Of a stretch of 64,000 nt of DNA, positions 50,378 through 60,577 are shown one piece after another (the stretch's first letter is position 1; each line of letters begins with the position of its first letter). The stretch spans positions 1 through 64,000 of the forward strand of contig JAJFHA010000022.1 of assembly GCA_021775875.1 (NCBI GenBank), written 5' to 3'. Under the pieces are notes generated by a model that was given only the letters and a program-made list of their open reading frames with translations, searched no databases and had not been told where the DNA came from. This DNA comes from Hyphomicrobiales bacterium (lineage in GTDB: Bacteria; Pseudomonadota; Alphaproteobacteria; Rhizobiales; NORP267). The translations under genes and the position numbers were made by a program.

Positions 50378-50925
50378 AGCGGTACGCCAATATAGGGAAT
50401 AAGCGCCACAAATAGGCAAACTCGTATTTTCCAACTTTGAAACCGCCGCCATAATATCGCGACCAGAACCAGCCCCAGGCCAATTTCGATCATGCCGACA
50501 ATGTCGCCATGGTGCCGGGGGTTCCAGTATGAAATCGGCGAATGAAACCGCCAGTCGAAAATCGGCCAAAAATGCCGGTGCGCGTCCGAATTATGCAACG
50601 GAAAATCACCAGCAATATGCAATAGCGCCGAAGCGCCAAACATTGTCAGGATCAGTGATTTGCGCCAGAGCCCCAACAACAAAATTCCAGCAAAAAGCGG
50701 AATTGAATTGCTGATCGCGTTCCACAATTGCCAGAAATCGCTGAAATGCAAATCGCGAAAAATAACCCGGTCAGACAGACCCTGGATAAATTTCGCGTGT
50801 CCCCACATCACATAAATCGAGAGATCCGGCACCAGACTGCCGACAATCACAGACCAATTGCGCACCCTCTTGCCCGGCTTCGCCAACAATGCAGCGCTGA
50901 GCAAAATATGGGTTGGCGTATTCAC
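50359..50925 (-). CDS. Membrane protein resembling YdjM-type metal-dependent hydrolases
   Basis: A 188-residue protein with four or five hydrophobic helices. The N-terminus MNTPTHILLSAALLAKPGKR and VGSLVPDLSIYVMWG carry the conserved His and Asp of the membrane-bound metal-dependent hydrolase (YdjM-like) pattern. HIAGDFPLHNSDAHRHFWP and HSPISYWNPRHHG add more His residues. Activity is unproven. The spacing to the next gene upstream (thioesterase stop at 50932) is 6 bases, so both are probably co-transcribed. Confidence 0.65.
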   Translation of the reverse strand: MNTPTHILLSAALLAKPGKRVRNWSVIVGSLVPDLSIYVMWGHAKFIQGLSDRVIFRDLHFSDFWQLWNAISNSIPLFAGILLLGLWRKSLILTMFGASALLHIAGDFPLHNSDAHRHFWPIFDWRFHSPISYWNPRHHGDIVGMIEIGLGLVLVAILWRRFQSWKIRVCLFVALIPYIGVPLYFSAL

Positions 50926-50931
50926 CCCGGA

Positions 50932-51357
50932 TTATTCCACCGGGCCTAGAAGGGCATAAGCGAGGTTTGTGGACGCGATCAACTTGCCTTCCTTTTCTCC
51001 AGCCATGGTCACCTGGCCAAATGCCATTGTCCGGCCAAGGCGCATCATCTCAACAGTGCAAATCACAGAATCCGAAGATAGCGGTTTCATGAAATGAGTC
51101 GTCGCATCAACCGTGGTCATGGGCCGATACCCGCCTGACGACGCAGCCACCGCAACCACCATGGATGTATCCGCCAGAGCCATCAAGGATTGTCCGCAAA
51201 CGGTCCCGCCTTCCCGGCACAATTTTTCGTCAAATGGCATTTTTACGACAACTTTATCCGGTGCGACGCTAAGCACTTGCAGACCAAGCTCCTGCACCCA
51301 GGGGGCGATCAGATTATCCAGCACTTCCTGCGCGTCTTCCACGCTATAATTATTCAC
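50932..51357 (-). CDS. PaaI-type hotdog-fold thioesterase
   Basis: A 141-residue hotdog-fold protein. GGTVCGQSLMALADTSMVVA is the core helix with catalytic acidic residue, and TVDATTHFMKPL and RLGRTMAFGQVTM are the following strands. It probably hydrolyses an acyl-CoA. The start is a GTG at 51357 with GGGGGAG 6 bases upstream; an in-frame ATG ten codons upstream lacks a binding site. It lies 26 bases after the TPR-oxygenase gene on the same strand. Confidence 0.87.
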   Translation of the reverse strand: MNNYSVEDAQEVLDNLIAPWVQELGLQVLSVAPDKVVVKMPFDEKLCREGGTVCGQSLMALADTSMVVAVAASSGGYRPMTTVDATTHFMKPLSSDSVICTVEMMRLGRTMAFGQVTMAGEKEGKLIASTNLAYALLGPVE

Positions 51358-51383
51358 GCAAATCTCCCCCGCGATGCAGTTTT

Positions 51384-52742
51384 TCAAACCGGTATAATGT
51401 CAAACGCAATGCCTATGCGCTTGCTGGAGCCTTTAAACGGTACGGTTCGGTGATAGAAACAGGCCGGGAACAACAGCATAAACCCTTCCCGGGGCTTATA
51501 TTGTTGGAACATATGCTCCTGTTTGCACCCGAATTCATCCGGTGGGCGGCCCACCTCGAACCCACCGGCAATATCTCCGTCGGCACCATTTTCTTCCGCC
51601 GCCACTTCTTCAGGCACCCGGATATAATAGCAACCGCTCAGATATCCCGATTTATGGATATGCTGGTTCTGGTTGCCTTCCTTATCGAGCACCGCCGCCC
51701 AGGCATAGATCATGTAATCATCAGGGCAGGTTTCGGCGAAAGGATGCCCCGCACCGGTTTTGCGCAAATTTTCCAGATAGGCATCAACCGCGCGTCGTAT
51801 TTCAATTTCCAGATCAGCAACAGGGCCCTTGTCGCCTTCAAGCAAATTCTCAGAGATTTTCAGCTTGGGATGATGATATTTCAGGTCGCTCTCAAGCGGC
51901 GTAAACAGGGTTGGATGGTTCAGAACATGATCTTCAAGCGCCTGATTAAAGGCTTCCAGATCTGCGTAAGATTTTCCGGGCAAGATATCGTGGGGTTTCA
52001 CAAACCGCTCAAAATCAAAAATCACAGCCGCCTCGTCCACGCGACCGGCTTCCTGTAACGCGTGCCCCTTCAACGCCAGACATTCAACTGCGCCCGGCTC
52101 GCGGACCAGCCAAGCATCACACACCTGAACGGCGTCGTCTGGCCGCCCGGCACCTAACAATGCGGCACCCAGATTATGGGTCATGCCCTCCCCTTGATGG
52201 CCAAGACCAAGCGCGATTGTATATTCTTCAACCGCTGCTTCAAAATTTTCGAGCTTGTGCGCAACAACCCCGGCAATGGCATGGGCATTTGCATTTTGCG
52301 GATCAAGGTCGCAGGCGCGAGCTGCATGCTCGGCTGCTTCTTCAAACAGGTTCTGGTCTTTTAACGCATCAGCCCAGGCAAGTTCGATATGGCCGTGATC
52401 TGGCCACCGGGTCGCCGCATGCGCCATGGCATCACTAGCGCGGCGGACTTCACCAATTTCAGATGCAGCGCCTGCATGTTCAAGATACGCTTCCACCGGC
52501 ACATCAAGACTATCAAGCGCTTTGCGCTGAGCTTTGAGAAACCGGACCGCCTGCGTCCGCTCACCAATCTCATGGGACATGAGCGCCGCCATTCCCAAAA
52601 TCTGCGGCTGGCGCGGGGCGATTGTCAGCATCTCCCGCACCACCGCTATAGCTTCATCCAGTTGCCCGGCCTGATACAGACTACCGGCACGCTGGCGCAA
52701 CATTTTCAGTTTTTCCTGATCGGCAATTTCAAAGGCGGCCAT
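51384..52742 (-). CDS. TPR protein with C-terminal 2OG-Fe(II) oxygenase domain
   Basis: A 452-residue protein. The first 260 residues are tetratricopeptide repeats (helix pairs such as YQAGQLDEAIAVVREML, ARACDLDPQNANAHAIAGVV). The C-terminal 200 residues are a 2OG-Fe(II) oxygenase of the 'putative 2OG' family, with metal ligands likely in NQHIHKSGYLSGCYYI and FYHRTVPF, and the final Arg in SKRIGIAFDI. The TPR part may recruit a protein substrate. The start at 52742 (MAAFEIADQE) is chosen over a frame 15 codons longer, on weak ribosome binding site evidence. Confidence 0.82.
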   Translation of the reverse strand: MAAFEIADQEKLKMLRQRAGSLYQAGQLDEAIAVVREMLTIAPRQPQILGMAALMSHEIGERTQAVRFLKAQRKALDSLDVPVEAYLEHAGAASEIGEVRRASDAMAHAATRWPDHGHIELAWADALKDQNLFEEAAEHAARACDLDPQNANAHAIAGVVAHKLENFEAAVEEYTIALGLGHQGEGMTHNLGAALLGAGRPDDAVQVCDAWLVREPGAVECLALKGHALQEAGRVDEAAVIFDFERFVKPHDILPGKSYADLEAFNQALEDHVLNHPTLFTPLESDLKYHHPKLKISENLLEGDKGPVADLEIEIRRAVDAYLENLRKTGAGHPFAETCPDDYMIYAWAAVLDKEGNQNQHIHKSGYLSGCYYIRVPEEVAAEENGADGDIAGGFEVGRPPDEFGCKQEHMFQQYKPREGFMLLFPACFYHRTVPFKGSSKRIGIAFDIIPV

Positions 52743-52858
52743 AGGCAAAATTCCATCTATTTCTGACACGGAAGTGATGGATAGCATAAATCAAAGTGAG
52801 CGTAAGGAAACGTTTCAGCCCAGAAAATTAAAGGATAACTGATTCCGATCAGGCAAGG

Positions 52859-53533
52859 CTAACGCGAACCACTCATCCGGGACAGGTTGAACAGGATCGC
52901 GACCTTGAACACAGTTTCCACCAGTTCCACATTGAACGAGCCAAGGGGACTCCCCTGGAAGAAAGTCTCGTCGCCATAATCGGCGTGGGTCAGTTCCACC
53001 CGTCCGAGAATATTCTGGTTCAGCCAGAAATCCAGCCCGAGACCGATAATATAACCCGTCAGTATGTCGGAGGCTGAATCACTGATATAGCCGTTAAATT
53101 GCGAAACATTGATATCGGCAAACCCTAGTCCAGCTGTCAAATAAGCCAGATGATGTCCTATAATATACCCAAGCCGTCCCCGGATACTCGCATTCCAGTC
53201 AGATGACGCCATGTAATACATTGCGGCGACATTAGTGCCGAAAAAATCTATGTCTGTAAAATAGACGTCGCCCTCAATCCCGTATACCCAATTGCCCGAC
53301 TGCCAGTTATATCCGGCGATGGCACCCGCCGTGAAAACCGTATCGCTATAGGTGCTACCTACATTTGGTGCGGCGGGCAGATTGTTATATCGATCCAGGT
53401 CAACAAAATTGGCACCCGCGCCGATCCCGGCAAAAAAACCGTCCCAGTCAAAATGCTCTTCCGCCATTGCCGGCGCTATTAAAGCAACTGACAAGCATGC
53501 GCCGATCACAAATTTACGAATTGATCCAACCAT
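52859..53533 (-). CDS. Outer-membrane beta-barrel protein
   Basis: A 224-residue protein. A signal peptide ending near AMA|EEHFDW is followed by an eight-strand-like barrel (FFAGIGAGANFVDLDRY, AGAIAGYNWQSGNWVYGIEG, RGRLGYIIGHHLAYLTAGLG), closing with VFKVAILFNLSRM. It resembles Omp25/OmpW-like surface porins of alphaproteobacteria. GAGGTG lies before the start at 53533. Confidence 0.83.
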   Translation of the reverse strand: MVGSIRKFVIGACLSVALIAPAMAEEHFDWDGFFAGIGAGANFVDLDRYNNLPAAPNVGSTYSDTVFTAGAIAGYNWQSGNWVYGIEGDVYFTDIDFFGTNVAAMYYMASSDWNASIRGRLGYIIGHHLAYLTAGLGFADINVSQFNGYISDSASDILTGYIIGLGLDFWLNQNILGRVELTHADYGDETFFQGSPLGSFNVELVETVFKVAILFNLSRMSGSR

Positions 53534-53821
53534 TTCCACACCTCAATGAATAGCAAATGGAATCTTGCGACCTCAGGTTACCACGCGTTAACACATTTGA
53601 TCACCAAACGGCAAAAAACTGCCCCTGCCCAGCTGAAAATTTTCCATGCCGCCTCACAGTTTTCATCCAGAGATCGTTAACCTGCATGGATTTTTATGGA
53701 ATAAACTTGGGTATCAAGAGCACGGGGACCTTGCGTCCTGCCCCACAATGGCCCACATGCAAACAATGGATTGGGTATTTGTCATGTGACAATTCTTCGC
53801 TGGATCGGAAATTAGACGACA

Positions 53822-54862
53822 ATGATGTCATATTTAACCCTGTTGGCCGGGATCGGAATTTTGTTGCTTTGCGGCGACGTTCTGGTTCGAGGCGCAATCG
53901 GATTGGCTGAAAAGCTCGGTATTCCGGCTATTATCATCGGTCTTACCGTTGTTGCTTTCGGCACATCAGCCCCCGAAATGGTGGTGTCGGTGCGCGCCGC
54001 GCTCGCCGACGCGCCCGGCATCGCGGTTGGAAATGTAGTTGGTTCCAACATCGCCAATATCCTGCTCGTCCTCGGTCTTCCAGCAATAATTTCTGCGACT
54101 CAGTGCAACCAGCCCCTGGTGGCCCGCAACGCAATGTATGTCCTTGGGGCCAGCTTGTTGTTTACCGCCATGTGTTTTGCAGGCCCCCTGACAGTCTGGC
54201 ACGGGGTCTTGCTTCTGGTGCTGTTATTCATATTTCTTTTTGTTTCCGGCAAAGCGATTGTTGATGAACCTTGTCGCGAAGAAACCCAGGAAGAAATTGA
54301 CGCCATTGAAGGCGTTGTCGGTGTTCCGCACAGCAATTTTGTCATGATCGCGTTTCTTATTGTCGGTCTGGTCGGCCTCCCTATCGGGGCTCATTTTACC
54401 GTTGAAGGGGCTCAAATTATTGCCCGCGCATGGAATGTATCAGAAGCCGCCATCGGCCTTACCGTGGTCGCCCTCGGCACCACTCTGCCGGAATTGGCAA
54501 CTGCTCTTATAGCGGTGAAGAGAGGCGAATGTGGCCTCGCGCTCGGCAATGTGCTTGGCAGCAACCTGTTTAATATTTTAGCGATCATGGGCGTGACAGC
54601 GGTCGTCACTCCGATAGAAATACCGGAGCAAATTCTACGTATGGATTTGTGGGTGATGATCGCCGTTACCTTGCTGGTCTTTCCTTTTGCCCTTGGCCAT
54701 CTTTCGTTGACCCGACTCCCGGCAATTGCTTTTGTCGCTGCCTATATTGTCTATGTAACGTTTGCGATTACCCCGCGCATGGAAACCACTTTGTCCAACG
54801 AGACACAATTGGATCCACAAAGTCTTTCATACGCCAACAACGCCTCTTTCGGTCATGAATGA
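53822..54862 (+). CDS. Calcium/sodium:proton antiporter family (CaCA)
   Basis: A 346-residue membrane protein with about ten helices and the two inverted alpha repeats of the CaCA superfamily: GLTVVAFGTSAPEMVVSV and GLTVVALGTTLPELATAL, each followed by GNVVGSNIANILLVLG or GNVLGSNLFNILAIMG. It exchanges Ca2+ for Na+ or K+ across the inner membrane. The start is one of two adjacent ATGs (53822 or 53825). The stop overlaps the SDR gene start by 8 bases. Confidence 0.92.
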   Translation: MMSYLTLLAGIGILLLCGDVLVRGAIGLAEKLGIPAIIIGLTVVAFGTSAPEMVVSVRAALADAPGIAVGNVVGSNIANILLVLGLPAIISATQCNQPLVARNAMYVLGASLLFTAMCFAGPLTVWHGVLLLVLLFIFLFVSGKAIVDEPCREETQEEIDAIEGVVGVPHSNFVMIAFLIVGLVGLPIGAHFTVEGAQIIARAWNVSEAAIGLTVVALGTTLPELATALIAVKRGECGLALGNVLGSNLFNILAIMGVTAVVTPIEIPEQILRMDLWVMIAVTLLVFPFALGHLSLTRLPAIAFVAAYIVYVTFAITPRMETTLSNETQLDPQSLSYANNASFGHE

Positions 54863-55625
54863 CACGACTGACCATCAAAATAGAGTTGCGCTCGTAACAG
54901 GTGCCGGAAAGCGCATCGGGCGTGCCATCGCGTTGCGCTTGGCAGATGCCGGGTGGGATGTGGGCGTACATTACCAAACTTCGAAAACGGAAGCCGAAGC
55001 CACCGCGTCCGAAATCATCTCTCTCGGCCAACGCGCTGAAATCCTCCACGGTGACCTGGGCGACGCCACCGAAATGTCATCCCTCGTAAAAAAATGCGCG
55101 TCCGCGCTTGGCACACCAACCTGCCTTGTCAATAACGCCTCCATGTTCGAATGGGACGAAATTGACAGCCTTGATCTTGACGTTTGGGATCAGCAATTCG
55201 CCGTCAATTTGCGTGCCCCGGTATTTCTCGCCAGAGAATTTTCGGCCCATCTGGCGCCAGACGCATCGGGCTGTATTATCAACATTATCGACCAGCGGGT
55301 CTGGAGACTGACGCCCCGCTTCATGTCATATACGATTTCCAAATCCGCCCTCTGGACAGCAACCAGAACTTTGGCCCAGGCACTTGCACCCCGGATCAGG
55401 GTCAATGCAATTGGCCCCGGCCCGACCCTTCGCAATGATCGCCAGGATGTGGCTGATTTTGAGTTGCAGCAAAAGACAACCCTGCTGGGACGCGGGCCAA
55501 CGCCAGATGAAATTGCCAACGCGGTCTGTTTCATTCTTGACGCACCCGCAATGACCGGGCAGATGATAGCTCTGGATGGTGGCCAGCATCTCGCATGGCG
55601 CACCCCGGACGCTGAAATAGACTAA
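54855..55625 (+). CDS. SDR oxidoreductase, pteridine reductase-like
   Basis: A 256-residue short-chain dehydrogenase. TGAGKRIGRAIALRLADAG is the cofactor loop, NNASMFEWD holds the conserved Asn, and YTISKSALWT is the catalytic Tyr-Lys. The Arg after Lys in GKRIGR and the folB gene just downstream suggest a FolM or PTR1-like dihydromonapterin/pteridine reductase. The start ATG at 54855 lies inside the antiporter 3' end. It opens the folate/repair/lipid/molybdopterin series. Confidence 0.85.
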   Translation: MNDTTDHQNRVALVTGAGKRIGRAIALRLADAGWDVGVHYQTSKTEAEATASEIISLGQRAEILHGDLGDATEMSSLVKKCASALGTPTCLVNNASMFEWDEIDSLDLDVWDQQFAVNLRAPVFLAREFSAHLAPDASGCIINIIDQRVWRLTPRFMSYTISKSALWTATRTLAQALAPRIRVNAIGPGPTLRNDRQDVADFELQQKTTLLGRGPTPDEIANAVCFILDAPAMTGQMIALDGGQHLAWRTPDAEID

Positions 55626-55675
55626 GCTTTGAACACGGACAAAACCCCATTAAATTCAGGATCAAAGGACAAGGT

Positions 55676-56089
55676 ATGACCACACCCAGATCCCAGCCAA
55701 CTGTTCATCCCGCCAGCGCTGCCGACGCGGTTCGTCACGTATTTGTGCGCGATCTTGAAATCATGACCGAGATCGGCATTCACCCGAGCGAGCATTTTGT
55801 CGCTCAACGAATTATCATCAATGTCGATCTTGCGGTTCGTGATATCCCGGTGGAGTTCAGCGACCGTTATTCCGACGTGGTTTGCTATGAAAATATCGTC
55901 GTCGGCATCCGCGCTTTGGCTGAAGAAGGCCATGTCAATCTGGTTGAAACCCTTGCCGAGCGGATCGCATCCAACGCGCTCCAGGACCCCCGCGTAATTT
56001 CGGCGCGGGTAAGGATAGAAAAGCCGGATGTTTTTGATAATTGCGCCAGCGTCGGCACCGAGATCGAGCGCATCCGCGCCTTGGATTAA
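55676..56089 (+). CDS. folB: Dihydroneopterin aldolase
   Basis: A 137-residue FolB-type protein. The FolB pattern is VFVRDLEIMTEIGIHPSEHF with catalytic Glu, INVDLAVRD, YSDVVCYENIVVGIRALAEE, and a late VNLVETLAERIA. It converts dihydroneopterin to 6-hydroxymethyldihydropterin in folate synthesis. It lies 50 bases after the SDR gene, and uvrC starts 3 bases after its stop, so they likely share a transcript. Confidence 0.92.
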   Translation: MTTPRSQPTVHPASAADAVRHVFVRDLEIMTEIGIHPSEHFVAQRIIINVDLAVRDIPVEFSDRYSDVVCYENIVVGIRALAEEGHVNLVETLAERIASNALQDPRVISARVRIEKPDVFDNCASVGTEIERIRALD

Positions 56090-56092
56090 ACA

Positions 56093-58018
56093 ATGCCAGC
56101 GGACCCGTCCGGCACGCCGGAACCAGACATCACTGAACAGGAAGTGCCCCTCCCCACTTCAAATGGGGCTGACATCATCGCTGATTTTGTCCGCCGCCTG
56201 CCATCGCTGCCAGGCGTCTACCGGATGATCGGCGAAAACGGCGATATTCTTTATGTGGGCAAGGCCAGGAGCCTCGTTAAACGGGTCCAGAGCTATACCC
56301 GGTTAACCGGCCACACCCATCGTATCGCCCGCATGATTTCGCTGACCCGGGATATGGAATTTATTACCACCAAATCCGAAACCGAGGCTTTGCTGCTGGA
56401 AGCCAACCTGATCAAGCAGTTCAAGCCTCAATTTAACGTCCTGCTTCGCGATGATAAATCGTTTCCCCATATCCTGATCGCTACTGAACATGCCGCCCCT
56501 GAACTCGCCAAACATCGCGGGGCACGGAAACGCAAAGGCAAATATTTTGGCCCCTTCGCATCTGCCGGAGCCGTCAATCGGGCCTTGAATGTATTGCAGC
56601 GCGCCTTCCTGCTACGCTCCTGCACAGATAGTGTTTATGAAGCCCGGTCCCGGCCCTGTCTGCTCTATCAAATCAAGCGATGCAGTGCCCCGTGCACCGG
56701 TGAAATCAGCCTTGAGAACTATGCCGGATTGGTTGAAGAAGCGACGCAATTCTTAAGCGGACGCTCCAGCGATATTCGCACCAATCTGACGTCCTTGATG
56801 GACGCATCGGCCGAGAAACTTGATTATGAACGCGCTGCCGTTTACCGCGACCGGTTGGCGGCTTTGTCGCATGTGCAATCCCATCAGGGGATCAATCCGC
56901 AAAGTATTTGGGACGCCGATGTTGTGTCTGCCTGGCAGGAGGCCAGTCAGACCTGCGTCCAGGTCTTTTTCTTCCGCAACGGCCAAAACTGGGGCAACCG
57001 CGCTTTCTATCCGCGGGCCGATAAAAGTACGCCGGTGGAAGAAGTTCTGGGACCGTTCCTCGCACAATTTTATGCCGACAAGATCTGCCCGCCCCTGATC
57101 CTGATTTCTCACAAAGTACCCGAACAGGCTCTGTTGCAGGAAGCCTTGACCACCAAGACGGAACGAAAAGTCACGGTGACCACGCCGCAACGGGGCGAGA
57201 AAAAAGCCCTTGTGGAGCATGCTCTCACCAATGCCCGCGAAGCGTTAGGCCGCCGTCTTGCCGAAACCAGCACCCAAAAAAAGCTGCTGGCCGGGGTCGC
57301 TGCTGCGTTTGGTCTGGAACAAGCCCCCCGGCGTGTGGAAGTATTTGACAATAGCCACATCCAGGGCGCCCACGCGGTCGGTGCCATGATTGTTGCTGGC
57401 GAAGACGGGTTTCAGAAAAACCAGTACCGGAAATTCAACATAAAATCCGAAGACCTCGCCCCCGGCGATGATTACGGCATGATGCGTGAAGTTCTGACCC
57501 GCCGCTTCAAACGGTTGCAGAAAGAAAAAGAAGAAGGCGTTCCCCGCGAACCCGGCGAAGGAGCCTTCCCCCATTGGCCGGATATAGTGTTTGTGGATGG
57601 TGGCGCAGGTCAACTCCAGGTCGCCAATGAAGTCGCAATTGAGCTTAAACTAGAAGGCGTCGCTTTCGTTGGTATCGCCAAAGGCCCGGACCGCGATGCC
57701 GGTCGCGAACGCTTTCTTATGGCTGGCAAAGATTCTTTCATGCTCCAGCCACGTGATCCGGTGCTTTATTTTTTGCAGCGATTACGCGATGAATCTCACC
57801 GATTTGCCATCGGCACCCACCGCGCCAAGCGCAAACAGGCATTTAAAAAATCACCTCTGGACGAAATAGCCGGCATCGGTCCGACCCGAAAACGGGCTTT
57901 GCTGAAACATTTTGGTTCCGCGCGGACGGTTTCCCGAGCTGGTGCCGCTGATTTACAGCATGTCGAAGGTATTAGTGCACAGATGGCACAAACGATTTAC
58001 GATTATTTCCACGACTAG
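56093..58018 (+). CDS. uvrC: Excinuclease ABC subunit C
   Basis: A 641-residue UvrC. The N-terminal GIY-YIG nuclease ([20 protein letters not shown]) makes the 3' incision. A Cys-bearing region ([20 protein letters not shown]) follows, then a UVR motif ([17 protein letters not shown]). The RNase H-like domain ([36 protein letters not shown]) makes the 5' incision, and tandem helix-hairpin-helix motifs form the end ([20 protein letters not shown]). Length is normal. It partners UvrB at 40264. Confidence 0.98.
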   Translation: MPADPSGTPEPDITEQEVPLPTSNGADIIADFVRRLPSLPGVYRMIGENGDILYVGKARSLVKRVQSYTRLTGHTHRIARMISLTRDMEFITTKSETEALLLEANLIKQFKPQFNVLLRDDKSFPHILIATEHAAPELAKHRGARKRKGKYFGPFASAGAVNRALNVLQRAFLLRSCTDSVYEARSRPCLLYQIKRCSAPCTGEISLENYAGLVEEATQFLSGRSSDIRTNLTSLMDASAEKLDYERAAVYRDRLAALSHVQSHQGINPQSIWDADVVSAWQEASQTCVQVFFFRNGQNWGNRAFYPRADKSTPVEEVLGPFLAQFYADKICPPLILISHKVPEQALLQEALTTKTERKVTVTTPQRGEKKALVEHALTNAREALGRRLAETSTQKKLLAGVAAAFGLEQAPRRVEVFDNSHIQGAHAVGAMIVAGEDGFQKNQYRKFNIKSEDLAPGDDYGMMREVLTRRFKRLQKEKEEGVPREPGEGAFPHWPDIVFVDGGAGQLQVANEVAIELKLEGVAFVGIAKGPDRDAGRERFLMAGKDSFMLQPRDPVLYFLQRLRDESHRFAIGTHRAKRKQAFKKSPLDEIAGIGPTRKRALLKHFGSARTVSRAGAADLQHVEGISAQMAQTIYDYFHD

Positions 58019-58112
58019 TTTATATTCCGGGGTCAGCCCGTTAGACTAACATTCAGAAACAGGAGCATGATTCACCTGAATCTGGCTAAAAATCTATTTC
58101 TTCGCGGGCATC

Positions 58113-58709
58113 ATGACGCAATCAAGCAAAACCCGATCATCACGTTCCCTGGCAACCAGCCTGCCCAATTTGCTGACCTATGCCCGGATTTTGGCGGTTC
58201 CGGCCCTTGTTACTTGCTTTTTTATAGAAGGGGAGCGCGCCAATTGGGCTGCCGTTTTGATCTTCGCATTAGCCGGCTTTACTGATTTTCTTGACGGCTA
58301 TCTGGCCCGAATCTGGCAGCAACAATCTTCACTTGGCCGGATGCTCGACCCCATCGCTGACAAATTACTGGTTGCATCAGCACTCATGCTCCTGGTTGCG
58401 AACGGCACCATTGCCAGTTGGGCCATCTGGGCCGCGATTATTATTCTCTGCCGGGAAATTCTTGTTTCGGGCCTGCGTGAAAATCTCGCCGAACTGAAAG
58501 TCAGTGTCCCAGTCACCCGATTAGCCAAGTGGAAAACGGCGTTCCAGATGGTGGCTCTCGGTATCCTTCTGGCAAGCCCGGCGGGCGACAGCATTTTGCC
58601 CGGCATTACCGAAATCGGTCTCATATGCCTATGGATATCTGCTGTCCTGACCCTCTATACTGGCTTTGATTATTTTCGCGCCGGAGTTGGCCATCTGTTT
58701 GACGAGTGA
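58113..58709 (+). CDS. pgsA: Phosphatidylglycerophosphate synthase
   Basis: A 198-residue CDP-alcohol phosphatidyltransferase with four or five helices. The family signature D-x2-DG-x2-AR-x8-G-x3-D-x3-D is complete in FLDGYLARIWQQQSSLGRML followed by DPIADK. It makes phosphatidylglycerol phosphate from CDP-diacylglycerol and glycerol-3-phosphate. It precedes moaD with a 4-base overlap. Confidence 0.94.
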   Translation: MTQSSKTRSSRSLATSLPNLLTYARILAVPALVTCFFIEGERANWAAVLIFALAGFTDFLDGYLARIWQQQSSLGRMLDPIADKLLVASALMLLVANGTIASWAIWAAIIILCREILVSGLRENLAELKVSVPVTRLAKWKTAFQMVALGILLASPAGDSILPGITEIGLICLWISAVLTLYTGFDYFRAGVGHLFDE

Positions 58710-58963
58710 CCATGAAGATTTATTATTTTGCCTGGGTTCGCGAGCGCACCGGCCGCTCGGATGAAACCGTGACCTTGCCGGAGGGCGTGACAACAGTCGC
58801 CGAATTGATCGACTGGTTGAAAACCCGTGGGCCGGAATTCGAATTTGCATTCGAGAATGAGCGATTTGTTCGTGCTGCCGTCGATCAGCAATTGGTGTCC
58901 CACGACACCAGCCTGAAAGACGTCAATGAAGTTGCATTTTTCCCGCCCATGACCGGGGGGTGA
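58706..58963 (+). CDS. moaD: Molybdopterin synthase sulfur carrier subunit
   Basis: An 85-residue ubiquitin-like protein starting MKIYYFAWVRERTGRSDETV and ending with the required GG (FFPPMTGG). The terminal Gly carries a thiocarboxylate used to make molybdopterin. It overlaps pgsA by 4 bases and moaE by 4 bases, so the three are translationally coupled. The cofactor made is needed by MsrP in this window. Confidence 0.94.
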   Translation: MTMKIYYFAWVRERTGRSDETVTLPEGVTTVAELIDWLKTRGPEFEFAFENERFVRAAVDQQLVSHDTSLKDVNEVAFFPPMTGG

Positions 58964-59433
58964 TCGTGAAAGTCCGTATTCAAACCGAAGATTTTGACGC
59001 AAACGAAGAATGCGCCCGGCTCGCGGACGGCAAAAACAATATCGGTGCCATTGTTACTTTTACCGGATTATGCCGTGACGAAGAAGGACGCTTGTCCGCT
59101 TTGGAGCTGGAACATTATCCGGGCATGGCGGAAGCAAAAATACAGGAAATTGTTGAGCAGGCAGAAACCCGATGGCCCCTCCAAGGCGTCACTGTCATTC
59201 ACCGCGTTGGCAGAATCAATCCGGGTGCAAATATTGTCCTGGTGGTGACCGCATCTGCTCACCGCCGGGCCGCTTTTGAGGCGGCAGAATTTCTGATGGA
59301 TTTTCTGAAAACCAGCGCACCCTTCTGGAAAAAAGAACATCTGGCAGATACCAAAGCGGCGACAGAGACCGGATGGGTATCGGCCCAAGACGCCGATGAT
59401 GAAGCAACAAAACGCTGGCAGCTTAAAGAATAA
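58960..59433 (+). CDS. moaE: Molybdopterin synthase catalytic subunit
   Basis: A 157-residue MoaE. GAIVTFTGLCRDEEGRLSAL, LELEHYPGMAEAKI, and RVGRINPGANIVLVVTASAH with RRAAFEAAEFLMDFLK are the canonical family segments. The catalytic Lys is in WKKEHLADTKA. It transfers sulfur from MoaD to precursor Z to give molybdopterin. The start is a GTG at 58960, overlapping the moaD stop by 4 bases. Confidence 0.95.
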   Translation: MIVKVRIQTEDFDANEECARLADGKNNIGAIVTFTGLCRDEEGRLSALELEHYPGMAEAKIQEIVEQAETRWPLQGVTVIHRVGRINPGANIVLVVTASAHRRAAFEAAEFLMDFLKTSAPFWKKEHLADTKAATETGWVSAQDADDEATKRWQLKE

Positions 59434-59475
59434 GCCTGACAATCAGGCCGCTCCTGACATTCAGGCCGCAACCAG

Positions 59476-60351
59476 TCAATCAGGTTGCACTTCCTTCATA
59501 TAATCTTCCATCAGGGTCTGGGTGATGTCACCCACTTCAAACTTGTACGGCCCAATCTCCGATACCGGCGTCACTTCAGCCGCCGTTCCGGTAATAAAGC
59601 ATTGCTCAAAACCAGACATTTCTTCCGGCATGATTGTCCGCTCAATAACTTCAATCTGACGCCTCTTGGCAAGATCAATCACCGTCCGGCGGGTAATCCC
59701 GTCCAGAAAACAATCTGGATCGGGCGTGTGTAATTTGCCGTCCTGAACAAAAAAAACATTGGCTCCGGTTGCTTCCGCTACATGGCCACGCCAATCCAGC
59801 ATCAACGCATCCGCATAGCCCTTGGCTTCGGCCGCATGTTTTGAGAGCGTGCAGATCATATAGAGACCCGCCGCCTTGCTCTTGCACGGAATGGTCGCCG
59901 GGGATGGCCGACGATATTCAGCTATATCCAGCCGAATGCCCTTGAGCCGTTCAGCTGGGTCAAAATAGGACGGCCATTGCCAGACCGCGATGGCCAGATG
60001 AATGGTATTATTCTGAGCAGAAACCCCCATCATCTCACTACCGCGCCACGCGACGGGACGAATATAGGCGTCTGTAAAGCCCTGCGTCTCCAGCACTTCC
60101 CAGCTGGCAGCATTAATTTCGTCAAGCGAATAGGGGATTTCAAAACCGAGAATATCTGCTGAATTTATAAGCCGTTCCGAATGTTCATTAAGCTTGAAAA
60201 TCTCGCCGCCATACGCGCGCTCACCTTCAAAAACAGAACTCGCATAATGCAACCCATGGGTCAGCACATGCACATTGGCATCCGCCCAGGGAACAAGTTT
60301 CCCATCATACCAGATGACACCATCGAGGCTGTCGTATGATTGCTCTGCCAT
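59476..60351 (-). CDS. ilvE: Branched-chain amino acid aminotransferase
   Basis: A 291-residue class IV PLP aminotransferase. IWYDGKLVPWADANVHVLTH, the PLP region IPCKSKAAGLYMICTLSK, DALMLDWRGHVAEATGANV and CFLDGITRRTVIDLAKRR are the family pattern. It interconverts leucine, isoleucine and valine with their keto acids. It converges on moaE and is divergent from marR with 226 bases between, where both promoters must lie. Confidence 0.95.
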   Translation of the reverse strand: MAEQSYDSLDGVIWYDGKLVPWADANVHVLTHGLHYASSVFEGERAYGGEIFKLNEHSERLINSADILGFEIPYSLDEINAASWEVLETQGFTDAYIRPVAWRGSEMMGVSAQNNTIHLAIAVWQWPSYFDPAERLKGIRLDIAEYRRPSPATIPCKSKAAGLYMICTLSKHAAEAKGYADALMLDWRGHVAEATGANVFFVQDGKLHTPDPDCFLDGITRRTVIDLAKRRQIEVIERTIMPEEMSGFEQCFITGTAAEVTPVSEIGPYKFEVGDITQTLMEDYMKEVQPD

Positions 60352-60577
60352 TGTCTGCTCCTTCGCAACACCCGGGGCTACCTTTGCATAAAAGCAGACC
60401 AGACATTATGCTCGCTGAATTCTAACCCGTTCAGGACAATCATTGGAAATTTTCCATAAATTGCTGGTTTGGTTCCAAGTCATCTCTTATCCTCATGATT
60501 TCAGTAACAATCGCGGAAAAATATGTCAATACTACTGACGTATTATTCCGCACCGAATAGAAGAAATATCGATCAGA